Below, piece after piece: positions 35,533 through 45,512 of a stretch of 64,000 nucleotides of DNA (position 1 is the first letter of the stretch; each line of letters begins with the position of its first letter). This DNA comes from Moraxellaceae bacterium (GTDB taxonomy: Bacteria; Pseudomonadota; Gammaproteobacteria; Pseudomonadales; Moraxellaceae), in the NCBI GenBank assembly GCA_029267635.1, contig JAJUIK010000004.1, forward strand, positions 1-64,000. The letters are read 5' to 3'. The position numbers and the translations under genes were made by a program. Below the pieces are notes generated by a model. It was not told the DNA's origin. It made no database searches and was given only the letters and a program-made list of their open reading frames with translations.

Positions 35533-38009
35533 ATCCGATCTTTAAACCTTTGCTGACCCAGAGTTTTCGCAGTAGTGGCATCTATTTGCTGATCATTGCA
35601 TTGACCTTGGCCATTAGTGCCACCACCGCACTCAAATTTAGCAACCAGCAGGTACAGCAGGCCGTTGCTTTGCAGGCTGCGGAAATGCTGGCGGCAGATC
35701 TAGTGCTGTCCGACAATAAGCCTCTCTCGGCACAATGGCAGCAAAAAGCCCAGCAACTCAAACTGCAGCAATCACAGGTGACGGTCTTTAGCTCGATGGC
35801 CTATACCGGCGAGCAGTTTGTGATGGTCAATGTCAAAGCGGTGGATCATGCATTCCCATTACGCGGCAAATTGCAGGTCAGTCCGGCAGCTACAGGGGCG
35901 ATTCAACCGGGACAAGTCTGGCTCAGTGCACGTGCATTGGAATTGTTGAATGCCAAAATTGGCGATTCCATCCATATCGCCGATGGGGTGTTTCGGATCA
36001 CCGGGAAAATCCAGCGCGATTCCAATCAAGAACTGGGATTTTCCGGATTTTCTCCTACAGTGATCATTCATCGACAGGATATTGCACGGACCAATGCCAT
36101 TCAGACCGGCAGCCGGATCGAATACCGCTTGTTACTGACCGGTATGCCGGCACAGCTTGAACAGTTCCAACAATATTTTAAGCAGTTGCAACAGCCTGAA
36201 ACGAACAATCGCGAGTCTTCGGCGCAACCAATGGAAGAAAACAGCAGCTTACGTTTGCGTAGTGCCAGTGAAGGCAACAGCCGTTTAGTCAAACCGATTG
36301 AAAATCTGGACATTTTCTTGCAACTGGCCAATATCCTGACCATTTTACTGTGCGGGATTGCGATTGCCTTAACCAGTCAGCGTTATGTGTTGCAGAATCA
36401 GGATCATATTGCCCTGATGCGCTGTATCGGTGCCGCAAAACAGCAGATTTTGTGGGCTTATCTGGCGATTCTGGCTGTGGTAATGCTACTGGCAATGCTC
36501 TTGGGAAGCTTGATTGGCGTGGGATTGGGCTATGCTTTGTTGAATCTGATGCTGCAGCTGATTCCTAATCTGCAGTTGAATTTTTCTTTTATGGAAATGC
36601 TGCTGGGACCCTTGCCGGTGGCGATGCTGACCAGTGGCATTGTGATGCTGGGGTTTATCTTGCCCAGTGTCTGGCAATTACTCAAGACGCCGCCAATTCG
36701 GGTAATTCGCCAGCAGGAAAAATCAGTACACTCGATCATCTTGCTGCTATCGAGTGGATTGCTGAGTTTAACCCTGTTTAGTATCTTGTTGACCGAACGT
36801 ATTACGCTGACGCTTTTGGTCATTGGCAGCATTATCTTGCTGAGTGTGCTGCTGTATGGACTGGTCTGGGCTGTCTTGACATGGATTCGCACGAGAAAAA
36901 ACCGTTTATCTGCCTATATCCGTACCCCGTATCAAACCGCATTTCAGATCACTGCACTGGCTTTGGGATTGAGCTTAATTACAGTTCTCGCTGTATTACG
37001 TACCGATTTACTGGAGCGCTGGCAGCAACAACTTCCCCCCGGTACGCCCAACCAGTTTGTTTACGGTTTACCACCGTTTGATATGCCAGGTTTTCAGCAG
37101 CAATTACAGCAAAATGGTTGGCACAGTACGCCGTTGTATCCCAATATTCGTGGACGTTTGATCGCAAAAAATGGTCAGCCTTTTACCCCGGAGCTCGTCG
37201 AGCGCAGCAATTCATTGCGACGCGAACTGAACCTGACACAGTCGCAAACCTTTCCAACAGATAACCAGATCGTGCAGGGCAGTCACCGTTTTAGCCAAGT
37301 CGGACAAGTGTCTGTCGAGCAAAAAACCGCGGAAGAATTGGGCATCCAGATTGGTGACCGTCTGACTTTTAGTCTGCCCGAAGGTGAGCTGCAAGCCAAA
37401 GTGATCAATCTGCGCAGTGTGGAATGGGAAAGTTTCAGTCCGAACTTTTTCTTTATTTTTTCACCGCAGAGCATGGATGAAAATGCCGGCAGTTATCTGG
37501 GCAGTTTCTATGTGCCGCCGCAGGACAAAGCCAAACTGGTGCAGCTTATTCAGCAATACAGCAATACGGTCTTTATTGATGTCAGCCTGATTCTGGATGA
37601 GGTCAAACGCTTGATGCAGGTGCTGGTACAGATCATCACGATTTTGGCGCTATTGGTCAGTGTGGCGGGTTTTCTGGTGCTGATGGCCTGTCTAAATCTG
37701 TTGATGGATGAACGTAAACGTGAGGTCGCCTTGATGCGTTCCTTTGGTGCTTCCAAAACACGCATGAAGTGGATGCTCAGTCTGGAAATCGGTTTTATGG
37801 GGCTCTTGGCCGGGATAGTGGCATGCCTGTTTGCTGAAGTGATCAGTGCGATTGCCAGTTATAAAATGAACCTGCTGATCCAGCCGCATACCGAAATCTG
37901 GCTGATTTTACCGCCGTTAATGGCGCTGTTGTGTGCACTGATCGGGCGTTATCGTCTGAGTTATCTGTGTGATATTCCGCCGTTACAAAGCTTGCGTGAG
38001 CTGCAGTAA
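35529..38009 (+). CDS. ybbP: ABC transporter permease YbbP (FtsX family)
   Basis: An 826-residue permease. It starts with one membrane helix (about 16-36) and a large periplasmic domain (about 40-250). Two FtsX core blocks of three to four helices follow, near 260-480 and 700-815, separated by a second periplasmic domain (about 500-695). This matches YbbP, whose family is distinct from LolC/E by having two periplasmic domains and about ten helices. It overlaps ybbA by four bases. No lipoprotein or antimicrobial target can be assigned from sequence. It converges on the second rhomboid gene without a strong terminator in the 31-base gap. Confidence 0.9.
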   Translation: MNPIFKPLLTQSFRSSGIYLLIIALTLAISATTALKFSNQQVQQAVALQAAEMLAADLVLSDNKPLSAQWQQKAQQLKLQQSQVTVFSSMAYTGEQFVMVNVKAVDHAFPLRGKLQVSPAATGAIQPGQVWLSARALELLNAKIGDSIHIADGVFRITGKIQRDSNQELGFSGFSPTVIIHRQDIARTNAIQTGSRIEYRLLLTGMPAQLEQFQQYFKQLQQPETNNRESSAQPMEENSSLRLRSASEGNSRLVKPIENLDIFLQLANILTILLCGIAIALTSQRYVLQNQDHIALMRCIGAAKQQILWAYLAILAVVMLLAMLLGSLIGVGLGYALLNLMLQLIPNLQLNFSFMEMLLGPLPVAMLTSGIVMLGFILPSVWQLLKTPPIRVIRQQEKSVHSIILLLSSGLLSLTLFSILLTERITLTLLVIGSIILLSVLLYGLVWAVLTWIRTRKNRLSAYIRTPYQTAFQITALALGLSLITVLAVLRTDLLERWQQQLPPGTPNQFVYGLPPFDMPGFQQQLQQNGWHSTPLYPNIRGRLIAKNGQPFTPELVERSNSLRRELNLTQSQTFPTDNQIVQGSHRFSQVGQVSVEQKTAEELGIQIGDRLTFSLPEGELQAKVINLRSVEWESFSPNFFFIFSPQSMDENAGSYLGSFYVPPQDKAKLVQLIQQYSNTVFIDVSLILDEVKRLMQVLVQIITILALLVSVAGFLVLMACLNLLMDERKREVALMRSFGASKTRMKWMLSLEIGFMGLLAGIVACLFAEVISAIASYKMNLLIQPHTEIWLILPPLMALLCALIGRYRLSYLCDIPPLQSLRELQ

Positions 38010-38040
38010 CAGCATGGGTGCAGGTTTATGTAGATATTTT

Positions 38041-38853
38041 TTATAAACCGAGCTGTATTTTCATATGCTGTAAAATCTGCAGCCATATGGGCTGGATGCC
38101 TTGAACTAATTGCAGACAATATTGGTAAAAGGCCCAGCAAATTCCGGCACCCAGCAGCAGGCTGAGTGCCGCACCAATCTTTGCAATTGCTAAACGCTGG
38201 CTGAGATACCAACATAAAGCCAGCGCAGCACCCATACCTATTCCGCCCAGGTGAGCCGCATTATTAATGCCGGCAATCATGAAACCCATCGCCAGGTTAA
38301 TGCCCATGATCATTAGCAGGGCTTTTCTGTCCAGAAATAAAGTCTGCTGTGGCAAAGAGGGTAATAGGGAAAGTACCGTAAGTGCAGCGCCCAATCCCAT
38401 GACGGCACCGGAAGCCCCAGCGCTGACTCTTGGTAAATGGGCCGGATCAAATTGCTGTAACAGTTGATAACTGTCCTGAATGCTGACATAACCGCTGAGC
38501 AGACTGCCCATGAGCCCGGCCAGCACATACAATCCCAGAAAATAGCGGTGACCGAATAATTGTTCGGCGACACTGCCAAAAACATACAGTGCCCACATAT
38601 TCAGCATTAAATGGATCAACCCGAAGTGAAAAAACATGCTGCTCAACAGGCGTTGTGGTTCCGCTAAAAAGGTTAAAGGTGCATAATCAGCACCCCAACG
38701 GATCGCATCTGCAATGCTTGGAATGCTGATATTCATTCCCTCAAGGATTTGCCAGACAAACAGGCCGATATTGACCGCCATTAATGTGGCTGTAATCCAC
38801 CAGCGTGCAATCTGGGGCTTTTGCTGGAAGGATGGGGGAGACAGCTCAGGCAT
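38041..38853 (-). CDS. Second rhomboid family serine protease
   Basis: About 270 residues with six or seven membrane helices. His81 and Asn85 are in HLMLN, the nucleophile Ser148 is in GASGAVMG and the catalytic His202 is in NAAHLGGIGMG, so it looks active. It differs from the rhomboid at 30584 in having a longer soluble loop between helices 1 and 2 (about 38-68) and an extra C-terminal helix. The frame opens with a GTG at 38898; I chose the ATG at 38853 (MPELSPP). A weak inverted repeat (GGTTTAT/ATAAACC) overlaps the stop codon. It diverges from mtgA. Confidence 0.88.
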   Translation of the reverse strand: MPELSPPSFQQKPQIARWWITATLMAVNIGLFVWQILEGMNISIPSIADAIRWGADYAPLTFLAEPQRLLSSMFFHFGLIHLMLNMWALYVFGSVAEQLFGHRYFLGLYVLAGLMGSLLSGYVSIQDSYQLLQQFDPAHLPRVSAGASGAVMGLGAALTVLSLLPSLPQQTLFLDRKALLMIMGINLAMGFMIAGINNAAHLGGIGMGAALALCWYLSQRLAIAKIGAALSLLLGAGICWAFYQYCLQLVQGIQPIWLQILQHMKIQLGL

Positions 38854-38931
38854 GCTATTCTTGGCCGGGATAATTGATCTTGACTGACAGCTTAACACGA
38901 AAAAATATAGATTCAGGAGTAACTCACTGAC

Positions 38932-39606
38932 ATGAAAGCTTTTATTGTGCGGACTTTGTTAATTCTTGTCAGTGTTTTGCTCGTGGTACAGTTATGGATT
39001 TTTGCCAGTTTGCTGTGGTGGCGTACCCATGCGGTAGAGACCACCATGTTCATGCGTCTAGATTACTGGGCGGATCCGAGTGAACCGATCAAGCATCAAT
39101 GGCGCGATTATGATCAGATCAGTGACAATTTAAAACATGCCATTGTCGCTGCTGAAGATGGTAAATTTTTGCAGCACAATGGTTTTGACTGGGCCGGTAT
39201 TCAAACAGCTTTGATGCGCAATAATGAGCAGGGACAAGTGGTCGCCGGTGGTTCTACCATTTCCCAGCAGCTGGCGAAAAACCTCTTTTTATATAATCAG
39301 CGTTCATTTATTCGTAAAGGGCAGGAAGCCGTAGCGACCTGGATGATGGAGCGCATGTGGTCGAAACAACGCATTTTGGAAGTCTATATGAACTCGGTCG
39401 AGTTCGGCGAAAACATTTATGGGGTTGAAGCCGCCACGCAATATTATTTTGGCAAGAGTGCGCGGAATTTAAACCGTGAACAGGCGATTTTTCTGGCCTC
39501 GATTTTACCCAACCCAAAATATTATCAGCACCGTCGCGATGACCGTTCCTTGCAGTATCGTAAGCGTATGATCCGTAAATATATGCGTTATAGCGATATA
39601 CCCTAA
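38932..39606 (+). CDS. mtgA: Monofunctional peptidoglycan transglycosylase MtgA
   Basis: A 224-residue membrane-anchored glycosyltransferase (GT51). One N-terminal membrane helix (about 7-28) is followed by the five GT51 motifs, including the catalytic Glu75 in AAEDGKF and [13 protein letters not shown] from 106. No transpeptidase domain follows, so it is monofunctional and polymerises lipid II into glycan strands in the periplasm. AGGAG lies 12 bases before the ATG. The terminator at 39623-39650 follows. Confidence 0.95.
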   Translation: MKAFIVRTLLILVSVLLVVQLWIFASLLWWRTHAVETTMFMRLDYWADPSEPIKHQWRDYDQISDNLKHAIVAAEDGKFLQHNGFDWAGIQTALMRNNEQGQVVAGGSTISQQLAKNLFLYNQRSFIRKGQEAVATWMMERMWSKQRILEVYMNSVEFGENIYGVEAATQYYFGKSARNLNREQAIFLASILPNPKYYQHRRDDRSLQYRKRMIRKYMRYSDIP

Positions 39607-39622
39607 GTGTGAACAATTTTTT

Positions 39623-39650
39623 AAAAAGCCCATCTTTTTTGGGCTTTTTT
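39623..39650 (+). terminator. Intrinsic terminator after mtgA
   Basis: AAAAAGCCCA pairs with TGGGCTTTTT around a T-rich loop, followed by a T-run. Confidence 0.85.
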
Positions 39651-39718
39651 TATGAAATTTACATAAATTTAAAGCATACTAATCTTAAGACTTAAACTTT
39701 AAAATCATAGGTTAGAGC

Positions 39719-41794
39719 ATGAATAATGCGGTTTCAGCCACTCCTGCCGAATACATTTATAACGATCGTTACATCAACCGTGAACTCTCGATTCTGGACT
39801 TCCATTTACGTGTGTTAGAACAAGCGGTGGATCCTTTGCATCCTTTGCTGGAACGGATGAACTTTTTACTGATCTTTTCACGCAACCTGGATGAGTTTTT
39901 TGAAATTCGTGTCGCTGGCATGATGGAACAGCTGGATTTGGACAATGAAAGCCGCAGCCCGGATGGTTTAACCCCGAAACAGGTATTAGACAGTATTTCC
40001 AAAACCGCGCATGCAGCGATTGACCGTCAATACCGTATTTTAAATGAAGAAATCCTGCCGAAGTTACGTGAAGAAGATATTTGCTTCTTGCGCCGTGGCG
40101 AGCTTACGCCAGCCCAATCCTCTTGGGTGAAAAAATATTTCCAGGAACAGGTGGCACCGGTTTTGACACCGATCAGTCTGGATCCGGCACATCCATTCCC
40201 GCGCTTGGTGAATAAGAGCCTGAATTTTATCGTGACGCTAGAAGGGAAAGATGCCTTTGGCCGTCAGATTGACCTTGCGGTTGTACCGGCACCACGTTCT
40301 TTACCGCGTGTGGTGCGTTTGCCAGATGAACTAACCGGTGGAAAAGAGCATCATGTGATGTTGTCCGCGATTATTCATGAGCATGTGTCGGACCTGTTCC
40401 CGGGCATGACGGCAACCGGTTGTTACCAGTTCCGTGTGACCCGTAATGCCGATTTGGCCCTAAATGAAGATGTCGAAGACCTGGCCAAAGCTTTGAAAGG
40501 TGAGTTGAGTTCTCGCCGTTTTGGCCGTGCTGTACGTCTGGAAGTGACCGAAAACTGTCCAAAACCGATTTATGACTATTTATTGAATGAGTTCGATTTG
40601 GATGAATCACAACTCTACAAGGTGGATGGTCCGGTGAACCTGGCGCGTTTATTGTCTAATTTTAAACGTCCACATTTACGTTATGACTCGCATACTCCAG
40701 TATTACCTAAGGCTTTACGTAAATCAGAAAATATTTTTACCGCGATGCAGAAGCAGGATATTTTGCTGCATCATCCGTTTGAATCTTTTGCGCCGGTGAT
40801 TAACCTGTTGCGTGAAGCGGCACGTGATCCACAGGTCTTGGCGATCAAGCAAACCTTATACCGTAGTGGTGCAGATTCGGAAATCGTGCAGTTGCTCGCT
40901 GAAGCTGCCCGTAATGGTAAGGAAGTTACCGCGGTGATCGAGCTACGCGCACGTTTTGATGAAGAATCGAACATTGCAGTCGCGAATGTATTGCAAGAAG
41001 CGGGTGCCGTGGTGGTGTATGGCATTGTGGGCTATAAAACTCATGCCAAGATGATTCTGGTGGTGCGCCGCGAAAACAACAAACTGGTGCGTTATGTGCA
41101 TTTGGGCACGGGGAACTATCACGCCACCAATGCGCGTATTTATACCGATTATGGCTTGATGACTACCGACAAGGAACTCTGTGAAGATGTGCATCGCATT
41201 TTTCAGGAACTGACCGGTATGGGCAAAATGGCCAAACTGAAAAAACTGCTGCATGCGCCGTTTACCTTACATGCGCAGTTGGTTAGCTATATTGATGAAG
41301 AAATTGCCAATGCCAAGGCAGGCAAGCCGGCACAGATCATTGTCAAGGTCAATGCACTCACGGAAATGCAGCTGATCAATAAGCTATATGAGGCTTCACA
41401 GGCCGGTGTACAGATTGACCTGATTATCCGCTCGATTTGCTGTTTGCGTCCGGGATTGCCGGGTTTGTCCGAAAATATCCGTGTTCGTTCGATTGTCGGA
41501 CGCTTCCTGGAGCATACCCGTGTTTATTATTTTAGCAATCAGGGGAATCCACGTATTTACTGCTCAAGCGCAGACTGGATGGATCGTAACCTGTTTAACC
41601 GTGTAGAAGCCTGCTTCCCGATTGAAGATCCAGCCTTGAAAAAACGGATTTACCAGCAAGGTTTGGTGAATTATTTGCAGGACAATCAACAGGCTTGGGA
41701 ATTGCAGGGAGATGGTACCTGGGTGCGTGCCCAAGTTGCCGAAGGATCCGCTGCGCATAATGCGCAACGTGAATTACTGGAAATTTTCAAGTAA
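39719..41794 (+). CDS. ppk1: Polyphosphate kinase Ppk1
   Basis: A 691-residue enzyme that makes long-chain polyphosphate from ATP. It begins with the N-terminal helical domain ([17 protein letters not shown]) and continues through the head and the two phospholipase-D-like C-terminal domains. The autophosphorylated histidine lies in YKTHAKM (about 438-444) and the second conserved histidine in [15 protein letters not shown] (about 457-471). The length is typical. No Pho box like that at 27051 is visible in the 110 bases upstream. It converges on oxyR across the terminator at 41806-41834. Confidence 0.96.
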   Translation: MNNAVSATPAEYIYNDRYINRELSILDFHLRVLEQAVDPLHPLLERMNFLLIFSRNLDEFFEIRVAGMMEQLDLDNESRSPDGLTPKQVLDSISKTAHAAIDRQYRILNEEILPKLREEDICFLRRGELTPAQSSWVKKYFQEQVAPVLTPISLDPAHPFPRLVNKSLNFIVTLEGKDAFGRQIDLAVVPAPRSLPRVVRLPDELTGGKEHHVMLSAIIHEHVSDLFPGMTATGCYQFRVTRNADLALNEDVEDLAKALKGELSSRRFGRAVRLEVTENCPKPIYDYLLNEFDLDESQLYKVDGPVNLARLLSNFKRPHLRYDSHTPVLPKALRKSENIFTAMQKQDILLHHPFESFAPVINLLREAARDPQVLAIKQTLYRSGADSEIVQLLAEAARNGKEVTAVIELRARFDEESNIAVANVLQEAGAVVVYGIVGYKTHAKMILVVRRENNKLVRYVHLGTGNYHATNARIYTDYGLMTTDKELCEDVHRIFQELTGMGKMAKLKKLLHAPFTLHAQLVSYIDEEIANAKAGKPAQIIVKVNALTEMQLINKLYEASQAGVQIDLIIRSICCLRPGLPGLSENIRVRSIVGRFLEHTRVYYFSNQGNPRIYCSSADWMDRNLFNRVEACFPIEDPALKKRIYQQGLVNYLQDNQQAWELQGDGTWVRAQVAEGSAAHNAQRELLEIFK

Positions 41795-41805
41795 TTGTAT
41801 AAATT

Positions 41806-41834
41806 AAAAAAGGAGCCACTTGGGCTCCTTTTTT
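41806..41834. terminator. Bidirectional terminator between ppk1 and oxyR
   Basis: AAAAAAGGAGCC / GGCTCCTTTTTT with a 5-base loop between converging stop codons. Confidence 0.9.
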
Positions 41835-41846
41835 ATTGCATACAGT

Positions 41847-42752
41847 TTAATGCAAATTTTGCACAATCTTTTGTAGCACAGGCAACAACACATCAAATTC
41901 GCTTTGTAACGGTGTACTTTTACGTGTTACCAAAGCCAAGGTGCGGCTTGGTGCTGCATTAATGGCTTTCACGGTCAGTTCCGGATTGCATTTGATCATA
42001 TGGGTTGGAAGCGCAATTTCAGGCAATAAGGTAAAACCTAAATTGGCTGAGACCATCTCCACCAGGGTCGGTAAAGAGCTGGCTTTCAGGCGATGATCAT
42101 TTTTACGTTCACCGACCGGACAGGCACTTAAAGCATGATCGCGCAAGCAGTGTCCTTCTTCCAGCAACATCAGGCGGGAAAGATCCAGGTCTTGCAAGGA
42201 ATTGGCCGTTGTCGAATGCTGATCCGATTTATGGCACACCAGATACAGATTTTCTTTGGCAATTTCCGCGACTTTTAAACCGCGAGTATCGAATGGCAGG
42301 GCAAGCACCACCATATCGAGATTACCGTGCTCCAGTTTCTCGACAATTTTTTCACTTTGCGCTTCATGCAAATGCAATTGAATTTTCGGTAATTGCTTAT
42401 GCACTTCTTCTAGTAATGCTGAAAGAATAAAAGGTGCAATGGTCGGAATCACGCCCAGATGCAAATCACCGGTTAGTGGTTCGCTCATTTCACGACTTAA
42501 GCGCATCAGATCCTGTGCATCGGCCAGTAGAACGCGCGCGCGCGCAACCACCTGTTCGCCCAGAGGGGTTAAACGCACATTTTGCCGGTCACGTTCAACC
42601 AGTACGCCTCCCAGTAAGCGCTCAAGCTCCATAATCCCGCCCGACAGAGTCGATTGAGTCACGAAAGAACGACGCGCTGCTTCAGTAAAATGCAACGTTT
42701 CAGACAGTGTAACGAGGTATGACAGCTGTCTTAGGGATGGTAATGCAGCCAT
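41847..42752 (-). CDS. oxyR: Hydrogen peroxide sensor OxyR (LysR family)
   Basis: A 301-residue LysR regulator. The N-terminal winged helix is followed by an effector domain with the redox cysteines of OxyR: Cys202 in GHCLRD and Cys211, nine residues apart as in E. coli (Cys199/Cys208). A disulfide between them activates antioxidant genes. The gene lies 13 bases after the alpha/beta hydrolase on the same strand, at the end of the rubA-rubB-hydrolase-oxyR cluster, an order described in Acinetobacter ADP1. Converges on ppk1. Confidence 0.94.
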   Translation of the reverse strand: MAALPSLRQLSYLVTLSETLHFTEAARRSFVTQSTLSGGIMELERLLGGVLVERDRQNVRLTPLGEQVVARARVLLADAQDLMRLSREMSEPLTGDLHLGVIPTIAPFILSALLEEVHKQLPKIQLHLHEAQSEKIVEKLEHGNLDMVVLALPFDTRGLKVAEIAKENLYLVCHKSDQHSTTANSLQDLDLSRLMLLEEGHCLRDHALSACPVGERKNDHRLKASSLPTLVEMVSANLGFTLLPEIALPTHMIKCNPELTVKAINAAPSRTLALVTRKSTPLQSEFDVLLPVLQKIVQNLH

Positions 42753-42765
42753 AGTGTCCTAATGT

Positions 42766-43701
42766 TTATTTAAAGTGATGAGCAAATAAACCGCTAAGTT
42801 GAGGAATAAAATGCGGCGGAATATCATGCCCCATTCCATGAATTAATTCAAATTTAGCACCTGCAATTGCTTTCGCAACAGCTTTACCGTGACTTGGCGG
42901 GAGCAAACGATCCTGTGAACCATGCACCACCAGGGTGGGCTGGGTAATCTGTTTGTCCACTTGTAGCAAGGAGCCCGTACATAATATTGCTAAAAACTGT
43001 TGAAGTACACCCGCAGGATAATAACTGCGTTGATATAATTTTCGGGCAATTTGCATGGCTTCCACCTGACTGACATAACCGGGCGAACCGATCAGCTGAA
43101 ACAGCTTGATGCTATGATTAATAATCCCTTCTTCATCATTGGAAACCGGTTTTTCAATCAGGCTGAACAGCTGTTTAGGAAACGGTGGAGGCAGTAGCGG
43201 CTGGTTGTTACTGGTAAACATCAAGCCGAGTTTATCTACTTTGTCCGGGTATTTCGCTGCCAGGATCTGCGCAATCATGCCACCCATCGAAGCACCCATA
43301 ACATGCACCTGATCCAGCTGCAAAATCTCCGTGAGCAATGCCGCATCATCGGCCATATCATAGAGGGTATAAGGTGCGCCCCGATTTTCCAGACCCAGCG
43401 CGAAACGTCCCATCAGTTTGAGCGGATTCAATGCTGGTGCCTGATAAGGGATTTTGGAAGATAAACCGATATCGCGATTGTCAAAACGGATCACGCGAAA
43501 GCCTTGATCGATGAGAGACTTACACAAAAAGTCCGGCCAATACAGCAGCTGTGCACCTAAGCCCATGATCAGCAAAATCGCCGGATGTTTAGGCTGTCCT
43601 CCGATTTCGACATGCAGGGTAATGCCATTGCCGAGATCGACCTTGGTTTCCTGCATAAATGGCGTGTAGGGAGAAACACTAAACTGTAAGGCACTGCTCA
43701 T
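42766..43701 (-). CDS. estB: Alpha/beta hydrolase (EstB-like esterase)
   Basis: A 311-residue alpha/beta hydrolase. The nucleophile elbow is GASMGG with Ser138, the acid lies in GSQDRLLP and the catalytic His in GMGHDIPPHF, so the triad is complete. There is no signal peptide. In Acinetobacter ADP1 the gene in this place is called estB, encoding an esterase; the symbol is given by position and family, not by sequence comparison. I chose the ATG at 43701, preceded by a strong GGAGG, over a start nine codons upstream. It sits between rubB and oxyR. Confidence 0.85.
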   Translation of the reverse strand: MSSALQFSVSPYTPFMQETKVDLGNGITLHVEIGGQPKHPAILLIMGLGAQLLYWPDFLCKSLIDQGFRVIRFDNRDIGLSSKIPYQAPALNPLKLMGRFALGLENRGAPYTLYDMADDAALLTEILQLDQVHVMGASMGGMIAQILAAKYPDKVDKLGLMFTSNNQPLLPPPFPKQLFSLIEKPVSNDEEGIINHSIKLFQLIGSPGYVSQVEAMQIARKLYQRSYYPAGVLQQFLAILCTGSLLQVDKQITQPTLVVHGSQDRLLPPSHGKAVAKAIAGAKFELIHGMGHDIPPHFIPQLSGLFAHHFK

Positions 43702-43755
43702 GTTTATCCTCCAGGTCGAAAAGGACATTGCATCAATGTCCTTTATATTAAAGGC

Positions 43756-44937
43756 CTAAACGGCAGCCGGAATCAAGTCAGGCACCAGCTTGGTTAAGGC
43801 AAGACGCTGTTTGCCGGCTGTGGCGCCGAGCAGTACAAAACCGCGCAGTGTACCTTCACTGTCAAATGCCTTGGCAATCATGCCATCATCGAATTCTTCC
43901 GTTTCCCAGTTGACATCGACATCGCTCGGTGCCGGTAAGACGGTCAGCGGTGCTGCAGGAGTTTTGACTGCAACCGGCATGGCGGGATAATGTACATGGG
44001 TATTTTGACCGGTTAAGGTTTTGGCCAAGGCACGTGCCTGCTGCATGATCGGCATCACATAAGGCAAGAGTGTTCCGTTCACTTCCGCACAGTCACCCAC
44101 GGCATAAATGTCGGGCTGATTGGTTTCCATCAGGCTGTTGGTCAAAATACCGCGACTGGTATGAATGTTACCGGTTTTGGCCAGGGCAATATTTGGTTGT
44201 AAACCCACAGCGCTCAGGACAATATCTGCGACCAGACTATGACCATTGGCCAGCATCACCGCATAATCCTCACCGTTGTTAATTTTGCTGACTTTTTCCA
44301 CGGTGGTGGAGAGAATAAATTTGATGCCACTCTCTTCCAGATTTTCCTGGAAGGCTTCTGCCACATAGCCCGGCAATAAACGGCCCAGCGGTAAAGGAGA
44401 AAGATCGATCACCGTGACATCATGTCCGGTATTCTGTAAGTCATTGGCAAATTCACAGCCAATCAGGCCAGCACCGAGAATCACCACGCGTTTGTCTTTG
44501 CGTTTTTCCAGATTTTCGCGGAATGCACGATAGTCCGTGAGAGAGTTCACCACATGAATATCATCACTGCCATCGCCGGCAATTGCCAAACGGATCGGGT
44601 TGGCTCCAATCGCCAGCACCAGTTTTGAATATGGCTGGGTACTGTGCTGACCATCTTTTTCCAGTAACAGCTCATGCTGTTCACTCTGAATCTGTTTCAC
44701 CCAGGTATGAGTTTCAATACGCATGTTCAGTTGGGCACTCATTTTCGCAGCGTCGCCCAGTGCAATATTGTCCGGGGCTTTGTTGCCGGCCAGTGCATTC
44801 GACAGGGTGGGTTTGGCATAATTTGCAGCATCATCTGCACAAATCATTACCAGTTCCTGTTCTGGACTGAGTTTGCGAATTTCACGTGCAACGGTATAAC
44901 CCGCCATGCCCGAACCAATGATAACGATTGGATGCAT
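43756..44937 (-). CDS. rubB: Rubredoxin-NAD(+) reductase RubB
   Basis: A 393-residue FAD enzyme that moves electrons from NAD(P)H to rubredoxin for alkane hydroxylase. The FAD-binding GSGMAG is at 8-13, the NAD-binding GAGLIG at about 150-155 and the second FAD motif (YAVGDCAEV) near 275. Length and C-terminal domain fit the AlkT/RubB group. ATG at 44937 follows GGAGAAAAAT; the frame opens 12 codons earlier. It is downstream of rubA, but an intrinsic terminator (44974-45001) lies between the two. Confidence 0.93.
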   Translation of the reverse strand: MHPIVIIGSGMAGYTVAREIRKLSPEQELVMICADDAANYAKPTLSNALAGNKAPDNIALGDAAKMSAQLNMRIETHTWVKQIQSEQHELLLEKDGQHSTQPYSKLVLAIGANPIRLAIAGDGSDDIHVVNSLTDYRAFRENLEKRKDKRVVILGAGLIGCEFANDLQNTGHDVTVIDLSPLPLGRLLPGYVAEAFQENLEESGIKFILSTTVEKVSKINNGEDYAVMLANGHSLVADIVLSAVGLQPNIALAKTGNIHTSRGILTNSLMETNQPDIYAVGDCAEVNGTLLPYVMPIMQQARALAKTLTGQNTHVHYPAMPVAVKTPAAPLTVLPAPSDVDVNWETEEFDDGMIAKAFDSEGTLRGFVLLGATAGKQRLALTKLVPDLIPAAV

Positions 44938-44973
44938 ATTTTTCTCCATAAATAGAACCTGGACCAAAGGCAT

Positions 44974-45001
44974 AAAAAAAGACCATACACATATGGTCTT
45001 T
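44974..45001 (-). terminator. Intrinsic terminator between rubA and rubB
   Basis: On the minus strand AAAGACCATA pairs with TATGGTCTTT (4-base loop), directly followed by more T residues, starting ten bases after the rubA stop codon. Position inside the operon suggests partial termination that favours rubA. Confidence 0.8.
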
Positions 45002-45010
45002 GGGCATTAC

Positions 45011-45175
45011 TTAAGCTTCAATCATCTCAAAATCGGCTTTGGAAACGCCGCAGTCTGGGCAAGTCCAATCTTCCGGCACATCTTCCCATTTGGTTCCTGG
45101 GGCAATGCCATCTTGTGGCCAACCGAGTGCTTCATCATAAATCCATCCACACACGATGCATTGATACTTTTTCAT
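45011..45175 (-). CDS. rubA: Rubredoxin RubA
   Basis: A 54-residue rubredoxin. Four cysteines bind one iron: Cys6 and Cys9 (CIVC), Cys39 and Cys42 (CPDC). The start [20 protein letters not shown] and the [11 protein letters not shown] stretch are typical of the alkane-hydroxylase (AlkG2/RubA) type rubredoxins. It passes electrons from RubB to the membrane alkane hydroxylase. TTTGGAGAATTG precedes the ATG. First gene of the rubA-rubB-hydrolase-oxyR cluster. Confidence 0.96.
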   Translation of the reverse strand: MKKYQCIVCGWIYDEALGWPQDGIAPGTKWEDVPEDWTCPDCGVSKADFEMIEA

Positions 45176-45258
45176 TCAATTCTCCAAACACTGATGGCCC
45201 GACCGGATTGCATCAGCCTAACACGATCTTACAATAGACCGAAACATGACGTTTTGCT

Positions 45259-45287
45259 TATATGACGGCTGCCATACACTTTTTCAA
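45259..45287 (-). promoter_or_regulatory. Candidate sigma-70 promoter of rubA
   Basis: On the minus strand TTGAAA (45287-45282) and CATATA (45264-45259) are 17 bases apart, giving a leader near 75 bases before rubA. Confidence 0.45.
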
Positions 45288-45498
45288 ATTTTTACGCAGT
45301 TCTAGCCCGAAAGTAAAGCAAATCGCCAAGATTCATCCCGACATTCAGTCGGATTTATGCGGATGGTATCTATGATCGTATCCAAGCTGAGTTCGAGCGA
45401 ACGTCCATTTTTGAACAATGATTTTTTTAAACGGTATAGTGTTTATTTTATATCGCGTGTAAAAAATTAAGAGTAAGTAAGGTAGGAGATTGCAGATT

Positions 45499-45512
45499 TA
45501 GACCATGGTCTA
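45499..45512. promoter_or_regulatory. 14-base perfect palindrome upstream of apt
   Basis: TAGACCATGGTCTA, without a loop, in AT-rich non-coding DNA 200 bases before apt. It looks like a protein-binding operator rather than a terminator. The regulator is unknown. Confidence 0.4.
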
